DNA of 64,000 nt from contig NZ_KB905472.1 in NCBI RefSeq assembly GCF_000382445.1, positions 560,776-624,775 of the forward strand. The letters run 5' to 3'. Source of the DNA: Phocaeicola massiliensis B84634 = Timone 84634 = DSM 17679 = JCM 13223. Its GTDB lineage: Bacteria; Bacteroidota; Bacteroidia; Bacteroidales; Bacteroidaceae. Positions 44,182 through 53,572 of the stretch are shown here, piece by piece. The notes under the pieces are model-generated. The model saw nothing but the letters and a program-made list of their open reading frames with translations, had not been told where the DNA came from and did not search any database. Position 1 is the first letter of the stretch. The number at the start of each line of letters is the position of its first letter. The translations under genes were made by a program, and so were the position numbers.

Positions 44182-45126
44182 TTAGATATATCGGTTTGTG
44201 AATTCTCTAACTCTTTCCGTATATTCCTTGGTGTGGATGAGGTAGGAATGGGCATGGTCGGCTCCCGGAACTATCCATAGTTCCTTGGGTTCGGGCTTTG
44301 CCTCATATAATTTATATACCATCCGGGTTGGTACGTAGTCATCTTTGTCTCCGTGGATGAAGAACATGGGGAGGTGGCATCGGGCCACTTGCTTTAAGGC
44401 GGATGCTTCTTTGAATCCCCATCCGTATTCCATCCGGCATAACCGGTCGGCAATGTACATTAGCGGAAATCGGGGTAGGCCGAACTGGGCTTTCAGTTCT
44501 TTGGAGAACTGGTCCCATACATTGGTATATCCGCAGTCTTCGACGAAACATTTTACATAGCCGGGTTGAGGCTCTCCCGATACCATCATGGTTGTTGCCG
44601 CCCCCATTGAGATGCCATGTACCACCATACGGGTGCTGTCCCCATATATTTCATTGGCTGTGTTCATCCATTGTATGACGTCTTTGCGGTCGAGCCACCC
44701 CATCTGAATGGCATCTCCTCCGCTCAGTCCTGTGTCTCTAAGATCGGGCAGGAGAATGTTAAAGCCTAACTCTTTATTATACATGTAGCCAATCATCATC
44801 ATGCGGATAGCGTTGTCGGTATATCCGTGAACAATGACGGCGGTTTTTGCCGTCGGCTGTGCAGCAGCTACATAATAGGCATGCATTTTGACATCGTCCG
44901 GGGCATAGATGAATGTATCTTTAAGAGCACCTGCATTTTGCAAACTGTCTTTCCATGACTTCAAATAAGGATACGTATCGAACATATACTGCCATGAGCC
45001 GGCCAAATCCCTTCCCCGGTTATCGGGACGAAGAGAGTAGTTGAGCATATATTGACCGGCTCCCAGCAGAATGGCAGCGAGAAGAACGAGTACAATACCC
45101 GTTCCGATGAGATATTTCTTTTTCAT
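44182..45126 (-). CDS. Alpha/beta-hydrolase with N-terminal membrane helix
   Basis: 314 residues. An N-terminal helix (about 5-28, YLIGTGIVLVLLAAILLGAGQYML) anchors it, with the catalytic domain outside the cytoplasm. The nucleophile elbow is HGISMGAAT (serine at about 167), the aspartate is in GDKDDYVPTRMVYKL and the histidine in PGADHAHS. The oxyanion strand is TAVIVHGYTDNAIRM. Such proteins are serine esterases or peptidases of broad type; the substrate is unknown. It begins 3 bp after aroE, so it is translationally coupled. Confidence 0.85.
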   Translation of the reverse strand: MKKKYLIGTGIVLVLLAAILLGAGQYMLNYSLRPDNRGRDLAGSWQYMFDTYPYLKSWKDSLQNAGALKDTFIYAPDDVKMHAYYVAAAQPTAKTAVIVHGYTDNAIRMMMIGYMYNKELGFNILLPDLRDTGLSGGDAIQMGWLDRKDVIQWMNTANEIYGDSTRMVVHGISMGAATTMMVSGEPQPGYVKCFVEDCGYTNVWDQFSKELKAQFGLPRFPLMYIADRLCRMEYGWGFKEASALKQVARCHLPMFFIHGDKDDYVPTRMVYKLYEAKPEPKELWIVPGADHAHSYLIHTKEYTERVREFTNRYI

Positions 45127-45129
45127 ACT

Positions 45130-45873
45130 TTATTTATTCCATATATCCCAAGCACCGAAAGCCTGCAATAACAGCATCTCCAAACCGTTTTTGGTGATAG
45201 CTCCCTTGTCGGCTCCTTTCTTCATGAATAGGGTGGTGTCGGGATTATACAACAAATCATAAAGCAAATGGTTGGGGGTAAGGCACTCGTATGGAATATT
45301 GGGATATTCATTGGCACGAGGATACATACCCACCGGTGTACAGTTGATGATTACTTTGTATTCGTCCATCACTGCTGGGGTTAAATCTTCGTATGTGAAC
45401 ATTCCTTCGCGAGGAGTGCGTGATACGAATCTGGCTTCCATTCCTAGCTTCTTAAGTCCATGATAAATAGCTTTGGAAGCGCCTCCTGTGCCCAGTATCA
45501 AAGCTTTCTTGTGTTGCGGTTCCAACAGTGGCTCAATAGATTGGGTAAATCCCATAATATCAGAGTTATATCCGACCAGTTTGATTTTCCCTTTAGCGGG
45601 GCGGATGATTTTAATCACGTTTACGGCACCGATGGCGGCTGCATCAGAATCTAATTCATCTAAATAGGGAATGACTTGTTCCTTATAGGGGATGGTGACG
45701 TTCAGACCTGCCAAATCATGATTCTCCAGCAAAACGCCCGGCAGTTCCTTGATGGAAGGAATCTCGAAGTTTACATATTCGGCGTCGATACTCTCGGAGT
45801 GGAACTTCTCATTGAAGAAGTTCTTTGAGAAAGAATGTCCGAGTGGATAACCTATCAAACCATATTTTTTCAT
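45130..45873 (-). CDS. aroE: Shikimate dehydrogenase
   Basis: 247 residues, a little short for AroE. The N-terminal substrate site GYPLGHSFSKNFFNEKF and the catalytic lysine in NVTIPYKEQVIPYLDELD are present. The NADP loop LGTGGASKAIYHGLKKLG and the C-terminal DLLYNPDTTLFMKKGADKGA also match. It reduces 3-dehydroshikimate to shikimate. It sits 17 bp after menG and 3 bp before the hydrolase. Confidence 0.95.
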   Translation of the reverse strand: MKKYGLIGYPLGHSFSKNFFNEKFHSESIDAEYVNFEIPSIKELPGVLLENHDLAGLNVTIPYKEQVIPYLDELDSDAAAIGAVNVIKIIRPAKGKIKLVGYNSDIMGFTQSIEPLLEPQHKKALILGTGGASKAIYHGLKKLGMEARFVSRTPREGMFTYEDLTPAVMDEYKVIINCTPVGMYPRANEYPNIPYECLTPNHLLYDLLYNPDTTLFMKKGADKGAITKNGLEMLLLQAFGAWDIWNK

Positions 45874-45890
45874 AAAACTCTTGCTTTTAG

Positions 45891-46631
45891 TTATTTTGTT
45901 GCTAAATAAAGTGTACAGATACCCAATGTCAATCGTTTAAAGTTTACTTGGCTGAATCCGGCTTTGCGGATGATATCAGTCATTATTTCTCCTTGTGGAA
46001 AAGCCTTGATGGATTGGGGCAGGTAAGTGTATGCACTTTGGTCTTTGGAAAGAAGTTTTCCGAGGGTGGGGATAACTACTTTGGAATAGATGGCATATAA
46101 TTGTTTCATGGGGAACCAATCCGGTTCCGAAAGTTCCAGAATGACTAATTTTCCATTGTCGTCAAGTACGCGGTGTATTTCACGCAAACCTTTATCCAGG
46201 TCTTCGAAATTGCGCACTCCGAAAGCTACGGTTATGGCATCAAAGCGTTTGTCGGGGAAGGTTAGTGCCGTACAATCTTCTTTGGCAAAAGAAATACGGC
46301 TTTCCAGTCCGGCAGCCTTTACTTTTTCACGACCCACATTCATCATGCCTTCCGATATATCTGTGCCTATCAGTTCTTCGGGTTGAAGGATGCGACAGGC
46401 TTGAATGGCAAAGTCACCGGTGCCGGTGGCTACATCCATCATGCGTTGCGGATGAAAAGGTTTTAGCCAGTTGATGGCTTTACGTCGCCAACTTTTATCT
46501 ATGTTCCATGACAGAGCATGATTCAGTTGGTCGTAGGCGGGAGCAATGTTGTCGAACATTTTCTCTACCTGCACACTTTTCTTTTCGTCATCGTTATAGG
46601 GCTTGATATTTTCTTGTGGATAGTTAGTCAT
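45891..46631 (-). CDS. menG: Demethylmenaquinone methyltransferase
   Basis: 246 residues of the UbiE/MenG family. SAM-binding motif I is [15 protein letters not shown] (about 65-79), then [20 protein letters not shown] upstream and [36 protein letters not shown]. It adds the last methyl group to demethylmenaquinone; anaerobic Bacteroides use menaquinone for fumarate respiration. It begins about 60 bp after repeat copy 3, which separates it from purC. Confidence 0.95.
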   Translation of the reverse strand: MTNYPQENIKPYNDDEKKSVQVEKMFDNIAPAYDQLNHALSWNIDKSWRRKAINWLKPFHPQRMMDVATGTGDFAIQACRILQPEELIGTDISEGMMNVGREKVKAAGLESRISFAKEDCTALTFPDKRFDAITVAFGVRNFEDLDKGLREIHRVLDDNGKLVILELSEPDWFPMKQLYAIYSKVVIPTLGKLLSKDQSAYTYLPQSIKAFPQGEIMTDIIRKAGFSQVNFKRLTLGICTLYLATK

Positions 46632-46691
46632 ACGCTTCTTTTATATATAGGGGGAAATCCGGGGCGGACTGAATCTGCCCCGGATGCATGG

Positions 46692-46838
46692 GAGTGTGTC
46701 AAAACTAAACCGGTCTATCCCATCGTCAGCTGTAGGGGCAGGGTTTGCCTGCCCGAAGAGACAAAGCAAACTGTTTTCGGGCGAGCGAACCTCGCCCCTA
46801 CGAACGAAACGACAGCATTATCCACGTTTTGACACACC
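46692..46838 (-). repeat. Dispersed two-hairpin repeat, copy 3, inverted
   Basis: The minus-strand copy of the element at 38259-38413 has ends GAGTGTGTCAAAAC and GTTTTGACACACCC. It includes the same GGGCGAG/CTCGCCC and GGGCAGG/CCTGCCC hairpins. It lies between purC and menG in an otherwise tight gene string. Confidence 0.85.
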
Positions 46839-46846
46839 CACGTTAT

Positions 46847-47791
46847 TTATTTCAAGTACTCGGTAACGTTCTTTTCAATACGTTCGGCGATATTGTCAGT
46901 ATCAGCTTTTACAAACTTCTCACCGGTAATGTGCTCGAACAGTTCCATATAACGTTCGCTGATAGAGTTTACGATTTCTGGAGTCATTTCGGGAACCTTT
47001 TGTCCTTCTTTACCTTGGAAGCCGTTTTCCATCAACCATTCGCGTACAAACTCTTTGGAAAGTTGTTTCTGAGGCTCACCTTTTGCAAAGCGTTCTTCGT
47101 AACCTTCCGAGTAGAAATAGCGGCTTGAGTCGGGAGTGTGGATTTCGTCCATCAGGTAGATAGTGCCGTTGTGCTTACCGAATTCGTATTTGGTATCTAC
47201 CAGAATCAATCCGCGTTCGGCAGCGATTTCTGTACCGCGTTTGAACAAAGCCAATGTATATTTCTCCAAAGTTTCATATTCTTCAGGAGTAGCCAATCCT
47301 TGTTTCAGGATTTCTTCCTTGGAAATATCTTCGTCGTGCAGACCCATCTCAGCCTTGGTAGTCGGAGTTACAATCGGTTCCGGGAACTTTTGGTTTTCTT
47401 TCATCCCTTCGGGAAGTTTCACACCGCAGATTTCGCGGACACCGTTTTTATAAGCACGCCATGCGCTACCGCAAAGGTAACCGCGGACGATCATTTCTAC
47501 AGGGAAGCCCTGGCACATAACACCTACAGTTACCATAGGGTCGGGAGTAGCCATTTTCCAGTTGGGGCAGATGTCGGTGGTTGCATCCAAAAACTTGGCT
47601 GCAATCTGATTCAGCATTTGTCCTTTGTAAGGGATACCTTCGGGCAGAACTACATCGAATGCAGAGATACGGTCTGTAGCTACCATTACTAACTTTTCGT
47701 CATTGATGTTGTACACATCACGCACTTTACCGTGGTACACGTTTTTTTGTCCCGGAAAGTTAAAGTCTGTTCTTGTTAATGCTTTACTCAT
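46847..47791 (-). CDS. purC: Phosphoribosylaminoimidazole-succinocarboxamide synthase
   Basis: 314 residues, the long bacterial form. The N-terminal [39 protein letters not shown] is characteristic, followed by the ATP site around [14 protein letters not shown] and LVDTKYEFG, and [12 protein letters not shown]. It couples aspartate to CAIR in purine synthesis. It begins 41 bp after phoH and is separated from menG by repeat copy 3. Confidence 0.96.
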   Translation of the reverse strand: MSKALTRTDFNFPGQKNVYHGKVRDVYNINDEKLVMVATDRISAFDVVLPEGIPYKGQMLNQIAAKFLDATTDICPNWKMATPDPMVTVGVMCQGFPVEMIVRGYLCGSAWRAYKNGVREICGVKLPEGMKENQKFPEPIVTPTTKAEMGLHDEDISKEEILKQGLATPEEYETLEKYTLALFKRGTEIAAERGLILVDTKYEFGKHNGTIYLMDEIHTPDSSRYFYSEGYEERFAKGEPQKQLSKEFVREWLMENGFQGKEGQKVPEMTPEIVNSISERYMELFEHITGEKFVKADTDNIAERIEKNVTEYLK

Positions 47792-47832
47792 GTCTTTTTT
47801 ATATTAAATGAATTGTTTTTCTTCTTGCAGGG

Positions 47833-48825
47833 TCAGATAGTCTTTTGTGATTTGTCGGCCGCAGCTTTTTCCATCCGCTCGGTTTTCTGCTTATCCTCAA
47901 ACTTTTCGTAAGCTTCCACTATTCTTGTCACCAGCTTATGCCGCACGATATCTTTTTTATTCAGTTCGATAAAACTGATGCCTTTTACCCCTTTCAGAAT
48001 CTTCAAGGCCTGCACCAGTCCCGAAGTTTGCGATGACGGCAAATCGATTTGCGTCATATCTCCCGTAACAATCATTTTGGTGTTCATCCCCATGCGGGTG
48101 AGGAACATTTTGATTTGCTGTGTCGTGGTATTCTGAGCTTCGTCCAATATCACCACGGCATCGTTCAGTGTACGTCCGCGCATAAATGCCAGCGGAGCAA
48201 TCTGAATCACATTCAGTTCCATATATTCTTTCAGTTTGGCAGCCGGAATCATATCCTGCAGAGCATCATACAGCGGTTGCAGATAAGGATCAATCTTATC
48301 TTTCATATCACCGGGAAGGAATCCGAGCTTTTCACCGGCTTCCACTGCCGGGCGGCTTAGAATAATTTTCTTGATTTCTTTGTTCTTCAGAGAGCGCACA
48401 GCAAGTGCAATGGCGGTATAAGTCTTGCCGGAACCGGCCGGACCGATGGCAAACAGCATATCGTTCTTTTCGTACTCCTGCACCAGTTTCAACTGATTGG
48501 GGCTGCGAGGCACGATAGGCTTTCCCGTCACACTGAATACAATCGTGTCGCCGGTCTTTTCCACTTGGGGTTTGCGTCCTTTGACAATATCCAGGATGAC
48601 TTCTTCCTTCAATGAGTTATACTGTGCACAGTGTTTCTCCAGTGCCAGGATGCTCTCTTCGAAAGCACACATTTCTTCCTCGTCCCCCATTACTTTAATG
48701 ACATTTCCACGTGCCACTATTCTCAGTTTGGGATACAAGGCTTTAATCATTTGCATATTGGCGTTGTTTACGCCATAAAAAATAACAGGATCAATATCCT
48801 CTAAAACAATATGTTTTTCTATCAT
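47833..48825 (-). CDS. PhoH-family ATPase
   Basis: 330 residues. The N-terminal region resembles a KH RNA-binding fold (about 5-70). A PhoH/P-loop ATPase follows, with Walker A FAIGPAGSGKTYTAIAL (about 130-146), Walker B VVILDEAQNTT and the sensor MIVTGDMTQIDLPS. The family is an RNA-linked ATPase/helicase of poorly known function, often beside RNase YbeY. A minus-strand -7 element TAAATTTG is at 48872-48865. Confidence 0.93.
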   Translation of the reverse strand: MIEKHIVLEDIDPVIFYGVNNANMQMIKALYPKLRIVARGNVIKVMGDEEEMCAFEESILALEKHCAQYNSLKEEVILDIVKGRKPQVEKTGDTIVFSVTGKPIVPRSPNQLKLVQEYEKNDMLFAIGPAGSGKTYTAIALAVRSLKNKEIKKIILSRPAVEAGEKLGFLPGDMKDKIDPYLQPLYDALQDMIPAAKLKEYMELNVIQIAPLAFMRGRTLNDAVVILDEAQNTTTQQIKMFLTRMGMNTKMIVTGDMTQIDLPSSQTSGLVQALKILKGVKGISFIELNKKDIVRHKLVTRIVEAYEKFEDKQKTERMEKAAADKSQKTI

Positions 48826-48965
48826 TTAACTAGTTTAGGTACAGATGTACTATTTTATAGGGTGCAAATTTAATGAAAGGTTTTCATTGTTTTCATTTTC
48901 CGGGGCAATTTATTTGCATAAGCTTTCCCTGAAAAAAGATTTTAGGTTATCTTTGCCCGGCAATA

Positions 48966-49661
48966 ATGAAAAAGACAATTAAAGTTATGAATTATATCAA
49001 ATGTGCATGTTGCACTCTGTTTTCTCTTCTTTTTACTTTGACAGTATCTTCGGGGTGTAAGGAAAAGGATATGTCGATGAAGATGAATGAGCCTCGTAAT
49101 ATAAAAGGTGTAATCAGTTATAAGCGCAGTTTCGGTGACTTGAATGATACTCATCTGAGTGCGGCAAAGCGGATTGGTATCCGTCCCCTGGCTTCTCGTA
49201 CAGAGGCGGAGGGGTTGGGTGGTAAATTGGTGGAGGTTGCTCCATGCGAGCGGTATGCCATGGACTCGCTCACACACTCCATTCCTTTTTTGGTGCCGAA
49301 AGCCGGTGCATTACTGGATACTATCGGAGCCAATTTTCTTGATTCGCTGACTTGCAAAGGGTTGAACCCGAATCAAATTATCGTTACTTCTGTACTTCGT
49401 ACTTCCGATGATGTCAAGCGTTTGCGTCGCCGTAATGGAAATGCTTCCGCAAACTCTGCCCATGCATTCGGAACTACATTTGATGTGAGTTACCGTCGTT
49501 TTAAGAAGGTGGAAGACCCTGACGGGCGTCCTATGCAGGCTGTGAGTGCCGATACGTTGAAGCTTGTTTTGGCTGAAGTGTTGCGTGACCTTCGGAAAGC
49601 GGACAAATGTTACATTAAGTATGAGTTAAAGCAAGGATGTTTTCACATCACTGCCCGTTAA
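48966..49661 (+). CDS. DUF5715-type secreted lipoprotein, M15-peptidase-like
   Basis: 231 residues with lipobox SSGC (cysteine 31). The C-terminal half has SAHAFGTTFDVSY with H166 and D173, and CFHITAR with H227. These residues match the zinc ligands of M15-type D-Ala-D-Ala carboxypeptidases, so a cell-wall peptidase role is likely. The -7 element TATCTTTG (48948-48955) puts the RNA start only a few bases before ATG 48966. Met8 (48987) is therefore a real alternative start. Confidence 0.8.
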   Translation: MKKTIKVMNYIKCACCTLFSLLFTLTVSSGCKEKDMSMKMNEPRNIKGVISYKRSFGDLNDTHLSAAKRIGIRPLASRTEAEGLGGKLVEVAPCERYAMDSLTHSIPFLVPKAGALLDTIGANFLDSLTCKGLNPNQIIVTSVLRTSDDVKRLRRRNGNASANSAHAFGTTFDVSYRRFKKVEDPDGRPMQAVSADTLKLVLAEVLRDLRKADKCYIKYELKQGCFHITAR

Positions 49662-49701
49662 CCCAACCTGTTGTTCTTAAACTTTTTATTCAGATTTCAA
49701 A

Positions 49702-50451
49702 ATGCGATACTTTATATATCTGGCTTACGACGGAACAAATTATCATGGCTGGCAAATCCAGCCCAACGGTATGAGTGTGCAGGAAGCGTTGATGCGTGCG
49801 CTTTCTACTTTCTTGAGAAAAAAGATAGAGGTGGTGGGAGCAGGACGTACGGATGCCGGTGTGCATGCCCGGCTTATGGTGGCGCATTTTGACTTTGAAA
49901 AAGAATTGGATGGGGAGCAGATAACCGATAAGCTGAACCGTCTGCTTCCTCCCGATATTGCCGTGTATGGAGTAAAACGGGTGAGGGATGATGCGCACGC
50001 TCGCTTTGATGCTACTTATCGTACTTATAAATATTATGTAACTACTCGGAAAGAACCTTTCAATCGTCAATATGCATGGAGGCTTTTCAGTGAGCCGGAT
50101 TTCGGGAAGATGAATGAGGCGGCCCATACTTTGTTTGATTATACCGATTTCACCAGTTTCAGCAAGTTGCATACCGATGTGAAGACGAATAATTGCAAGA
50201 TAATGCATGCCGAGTGGACACAGGTCAGTGAAACAGAATGGGTATTTACCATTCAGGCAGACCGTTTTTTAAGAAATATGGTCAGGGCTGTGGTAGGTAC
50301 ATTGATAGAAGTGGGCCGTGGTAAACTCTCGATAGACGGTTTCAGGCAGGTTATAGAAAAAAAGGATAGATGCAGTGCCGGAAGCTCAGTGCCGGGACAC
50401 GCCCTGTTTTTGGTCGATGTGGGATATCCTGAAGAATTGTTTGTCTTGTAA
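49702..50451 (+). CDS. truA: tRNA pseudouridine synthase A
   Basis: 249 residues. The catalytic aspartate is in [11 protein letters not shown] (D52). The family fold is recognised from [32 protein letters not shown] and the C-terminal [24 protein letters not shown]. It converts uridines 38-40 of the tRNA anticodon stem to pseudouridine. It lies 40 bp after the DUF5715 gene and converges on the TIGR03915 gene with an 8-bp gap. Confidence 0.96.
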   Translation: MRYFIYLAYDGTNYHGWQIQPNGMSVQEALMRALSTFLRKKIEVVGAGRTDAGVHARLMVAHFDFEKELDGEQITDKLNRLLPPDIAVYGVKRVRDDAHARFDATYRTYKYYVTTRKEPFNRQYAWRLFSEPDFGKMNEAAHTLFDYTDFTSFSKLHTDVKTNNCKIMHAEWTQVSETEWVFTIQADRFLRNMVRAVVGTLIEVGRGKLSIDGFRQVIEKKDRCSAGSSVPGHALFLVDVGYPEELFVL

Positions 50452-50459
50452 GGAAGAGA

Positions 50460-51227
50460 TTATTGTTTTTCGGTGAGGTATTTCCAATAGCGCACAGGCA
50501 TGTCTTGCCGATGCTTTCTCGGATTCCATCGCTCTTTGATGCAGATGGCCTTGAAATAAGTTTTCCATAATTGCCGGAACAGTTTCTCGTCGTTAGCCAT
50601 CAGGCTTTCGTTCAACATACCTGTGACAAGATGGGCTTGTTGAGGATTCTCGAAAGTAACTTCCTTCATTTCCTTCAAGTCATAATAATATCCGTATTGC
50701 CGTTTCACGTCGTAGATAAGCCACGGTTGGTCGGCAAAACGGTCTTTGAAATGCTCCACCGCAAGAGGGAGGGCATTGAACTGTGGCTCGACAGCAGCAA
50801 AAAATGTTCCGTCCGCAGCTTTCTGAAAGCGGACAAACTGCATCAGATGTACCCGTTCTCCGTCCACTTTCTTGTAGATTTTCGATAATTCGAGTACGTC
50901 GGCATCTGCAAAGTTCGTCTCGATGGAACGGGGTGAGTCGATAGCCTTTCGTATATAGCGGAACAACCTCTTGTCTACTTCCGGCAGCTCCGACAGCCAG
51001 CAATAGGTGAGGGCGGACAGGGCATGGTGGGATATTTTCTTTTCCAACCCGCGCCACACGCGCATTGCTTTTCTTTCATCAGTACTGACGTGGAAGGTTT
51101 CATCGTAAAAGAGCGGTAACGGCTCGCCTTCCTTTAAAAGCAAGTCGGGGAAGGTTTTGCGGAAGTAGGCGTCAAAGATGCAGGTCAGCAGGCCTTCGAA
51201 GGTATAGTCGTAGATAAAGATGTTCAT
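50460..51227 (-). CDS. TIGR03915 family protein, partner of a radical SAM DNA-repair-like enzyme
   Basis: 255 residues with an all-helical look, opening IFIYDYTFEGLLTCIFDAY. The core contains VHLMQFVRFQKAADGTFFAAVEPQFNALPL and a tail with RHRQDMPVRYWKYLTE. These features fit TIGR03915, a putative DNA metabolism protein always found beside the TIGR03916 radical SAM enzyme. Here the start ATG overlaps the radical SAM stop by the ATGA arrangement, so the pair is co-translated. The mechanism is unknown. Confidence 0.88.
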   Translation of the reverse strand: MNIFIYDYTFEGLLTCIFDAYFRKTFPDLLLKEGEPLPLFYDETFHVSTDERKAMRVWRGLEKKISHHALSALTYCWLSELPEVDKRLFRYIRKAIDSPRSIETNFADADVLELSKIYKKVDGERVHLMQFVRFQKAADGTFFAAVEPQFNALPLAVEHFKDRFADQPWLIYDVKRQYGYYYDLKEMKEVTFENPQQAHLVTGMLNESLMANDEKLFRQLWKTYFKAICIKERWNPRKHRQDMPVRYWKYLTEKQ

Positions 51228-52552
51228 TCGTTTTCTGGTTCTTTAAATTCCAATATCAGTTGTCGTTCATCTGTCTTTTTCTTGGGCTTGGGTACCAATA
51301 GTTTCCTCACTCCTAAAGGAGTGAGCTCGTTTACTGTCCGGGTGGGTAGCTCATTGCAAGTGATAAAATATTGCGCTTTCTTCATTACTACTCCTATTTT
51401 CTTCAACTCATAGAATCCCAGTTTCGAAAAGCGGCGCGAAGCAACGATAAATCTTGCTGATTTCACCCCGATGCCCGGCACGCGGAGTATCATCTCGTAG
51501 TCGGCCCGATTGATGTCTACCGGAAATTGCTCGGGATGCCGGAGTGCCCAGCCTAGTTTGGGGTCAATCTCCAAATCGAGGTCAGGGTAGGAGTCATCTA
51601 CTATCTCTTCCACCTTAAACTGATAAAACCGTAACAGCCAGTCCGCCTGATACAAACGGTTTTCGCGCACCAAGGGAGGCTGTTTCAGTGCCGGAAGCCG
51701 TTTGTCGTAAGTATTGACCGAAATATAGCCTGAATAATAAACGCGTCGCATTGTGGGATGCCGATACAGTGAAGAGGAAAGATACAGTATATCTTTGTCA
51801 GATTCCGATGTGGCTCCGACAATCATTTGCGTGCTTTGTCCGGCAGGGGCGAAGCGTGGAGTGTGGCGAAACTTCTTTCTGTCCTCTTTATTAGTGAGTA
51901 CACCTTGCTGAATGTAGTGCATGGGTCGGTACACGCTTTGGTGGTCTTTTTCTGGAGCGAGAAGTTTGAGATTCTCCTCTTTAGGTATCTCTATGTTTAC
52001 GCTCAGACGGTCGGCATAGAGTCCCGCCTCGTTTACCAGCTCGCGACTGGCGCCGGGAATGCTTTTCAGATGGATGTAACCGTTGAACCGGTGTATGAGT
52101 CGCAGGTCTTTGGCAACCCGCACGAGGCGTTCCATCGTATAATCGGGATTCCGCACTACACCCGAACTCAGAAAAAGCCCTTCGATGTAGTTGCGCCGAT
52201 AGAACTCGATGGTGAGGTCCACCAATTCGCTCACCGAGAGCGTGGCACGGGGAATGTCGTTGCTGCGGCGGTTGATGCAGTAGGCACAATCGTAAATGCA
52301 ATAATTGGTGAGCATGATTTTGAGTAGCGAAATGCACCGTCCGTCCTCTGCAAAACTATGGCAGATACCCCAACCTCCGACGGTGTTGCCCAGTGTGCCC
52401 GTTGAATTGCGGCGCACTGTCCCGCTGCTGGAGCAGGATACATCGTATTTGGCGGATTCCGCCAGTATCTTGAGTTTGGCAAGGACGTTTTCGTTCATAT
52501 CTTCGACAGGGATATTTTCGCCAAAAATACGGATAGTGTTTGAAACAGACAA
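51224..52552 (-). CDS. Radical SAM protein, putative DNA modification/repair (TIGR03916)
   Basis: 442 residues. The radical SAM iron-sulfur motif is CIYDCAYC (CxxxCxxC) near residues 94-101. The barrel is followed by a C-terminal helix-hairpin-helix region (EMILRVPGIGVKSARFIVASRRFSKLG), which in other proteins binds DNA. The combination defines TIGR03916, a putative DNA modification/repair enzyme. It likely makes a radical chemistry change on DNA or nucleotides; its substrate is unknown. It is co-translated with the TIGR03915 partner and divergent from the DMT transporter. Confidence 0.9.
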   Translation of the reverse strand: MSVSNTIRIFGENIPVEDMNENVLAKLKILAESAKYDVSCSSSGTVRRNSTGTLGNTVGGWGICHSFAEDGRCISLLKIMLTNYCIYDCAYCINRRSNDIPRATLSVSELVDLTIEFYRRNYIEGLFLSSGVVRNPDYTMERLVRVAKDLRLIHRFNGYIHLKSIPGASRELVNEAGLYADRLSVNIEIPKEENLKLLAPEKDHQSVYRPMHYIQQGVLTNKEDRKKFRHTPRFAPAGQSTQMIVGATSESDKDILYLSSSLYRHPTMRRVYYSGYISVNTYDKRLPALKQPPLVRENRLYQADWLLRFYQFKVEEIVDDSYPDLDLEIDPKLGWALRHPEQFPVDINRADYEMILRVPGIGVKSARFIVASRRFSKLGFYELKKIGVVMKKAQYFITCNELPTRTVNELTPLGVRKLLVPKPKKKTDERQLILEFKEPENE

Positions 52553-52606
52553 GTGCTTTCTGATTATTTATATCAAATTGGATATTCCTTTTCGAGGCTT
52601 TTGTTG

Positions 52607-52614
52607 TAACTTTG
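52607..52614 (+). promoter_or_regulatory. -7 promoter element of the DMT transporter gene
   Basis: TAACTTTG fits TAnnTTTG and lies 28 bp before ATG 52643. Confidence 0.4.
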
Positions 52615-52642
52615 CAGCCGATTAAAAAAAACAGGTAAAAAG

Positions 52643-53566
52643 ATGATGTGGTTACTTTTAGCTTTTCTCTCGGCAGCATTGCTGGGATTCTATGATGTAT
52701 TTAAAAAGCAGTCGTTAAAGAACAATGCGGTAATTCCCGTGCTCACGCTGAATACGTTGTTTTCCAGTTTGATATTCCTTCCCTTCATTGTGTTGTCGGC
52801 ATGGCGTCCCGATACATTGGAAGGCGGACTTTTTTTTGTTCCCGTGGCAGGGTGGGAGGTGCATCGATATATCATTTTGAAATCTGTCATTGTCCTTTCT
52901 TCCTGGATATTGGGGTATTTCGGCATGAAGAATCTTCCGATAACCATTGTGGGACCGATTAATGCCACCCGTCCGGTGATGGTGCTGGTAGGTGCCTTGT
53001 TGGTGTTTGGCGAGCGGCTGAATCTCTATCAGTGGATAGGAGTGCTGATGGCGGTCTTTTCTTTCTTTATGTTGAGCCGAAGCGGAAAGAAGGAGGGTAT
53101 TGATTTCAGGCATAATAAATGGATATATTTCATTGTGATGGCCGCTGTGCTGGGAGCTGTCAGCGGACTGTATGACAAATATCTGATGGCGCCTGTCAGT
53201 CAGGGAGGCATCGGGCTGGACCGTATGGTGGTGCAGTCGTGGTATAATATTTATCAGTTGTTTATGATGGGTGCCGTGTTGATGCTGCTGTGGTGGCCGA
53301 AACGACAGGCGAGCACTCCTTTCCGTTGGGATTGGTGCATTATACTGATATCCATCTTCCTTTCGGCTGCCGACTTTGTATATTTCTATGCGTTGAGTCT
53401 CGATGGCGCCATGATTTCCATTGTTTCGATGGTGAGGCGCGGTAGTGTGATTGTATCTTTTATTTTCGGTGCAATGGTATTCCGTGAGAAGAACCTCAAA
53501 AGCAAGGCGGTGGACTTGGCACTGGTGCTTATCGGTATGATATTTCTTTATTTCGGAAGCTGGTGA
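52643..53566 (+). CDS. EamA/DMT-superfamily transporter
   Basis: 307 residues with ten predicted membrane helices arranged as two EamA repeats (about 5-140 and 155-305). Characteristic sequence includes VGPINATRPVMVLVGALLVFGERLNLYQWIGVLMAV and RGSVIVSFIFGAMVFREKNLKSKAVDLALVLIG. It is an inner-membrane drug/metabolite transporter; the solute is unknown. A second ATG follows directly, so the start could be 52646. It converges on the ATP-grasp gene with a 6-bp gap. Confidence 0.88.
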   Translation: MMWLLLAFLSAALLGFYDVFKKQSLKNNAVIPVLTLNTLFSSLIFLPFIVLSAWRPDTLEGGLFFVPVAGWEVHRYIILKSVIVLSSWILGYFGMKNLPITIVGPINATRPVMVLVGALLVFGERLNLYQWIGVLMAVFSFFMLSRSGKKEGIDFRHNKWIYFIVMAAVLGAVSGLYDKYLMAPVSQGGIGLDRMVVQSWYNIYQLFMMGAVLMLLWWPKRQASTPFRWDWCIILISIFLSAADFVYFYALSLDGAMISIVSMVRRGSVIVSFIFGAMVFREKNLKSKAVDLALVLIGMIFLYFGSW

Positions 53567-53572
53567 GAATTG

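Noticed and set aside
46518..46866. Plus-strand open frames running through repeat copy 3
   Set aside because: They encode only the repeat sequence in changing frames and overlap menG and purC ends.
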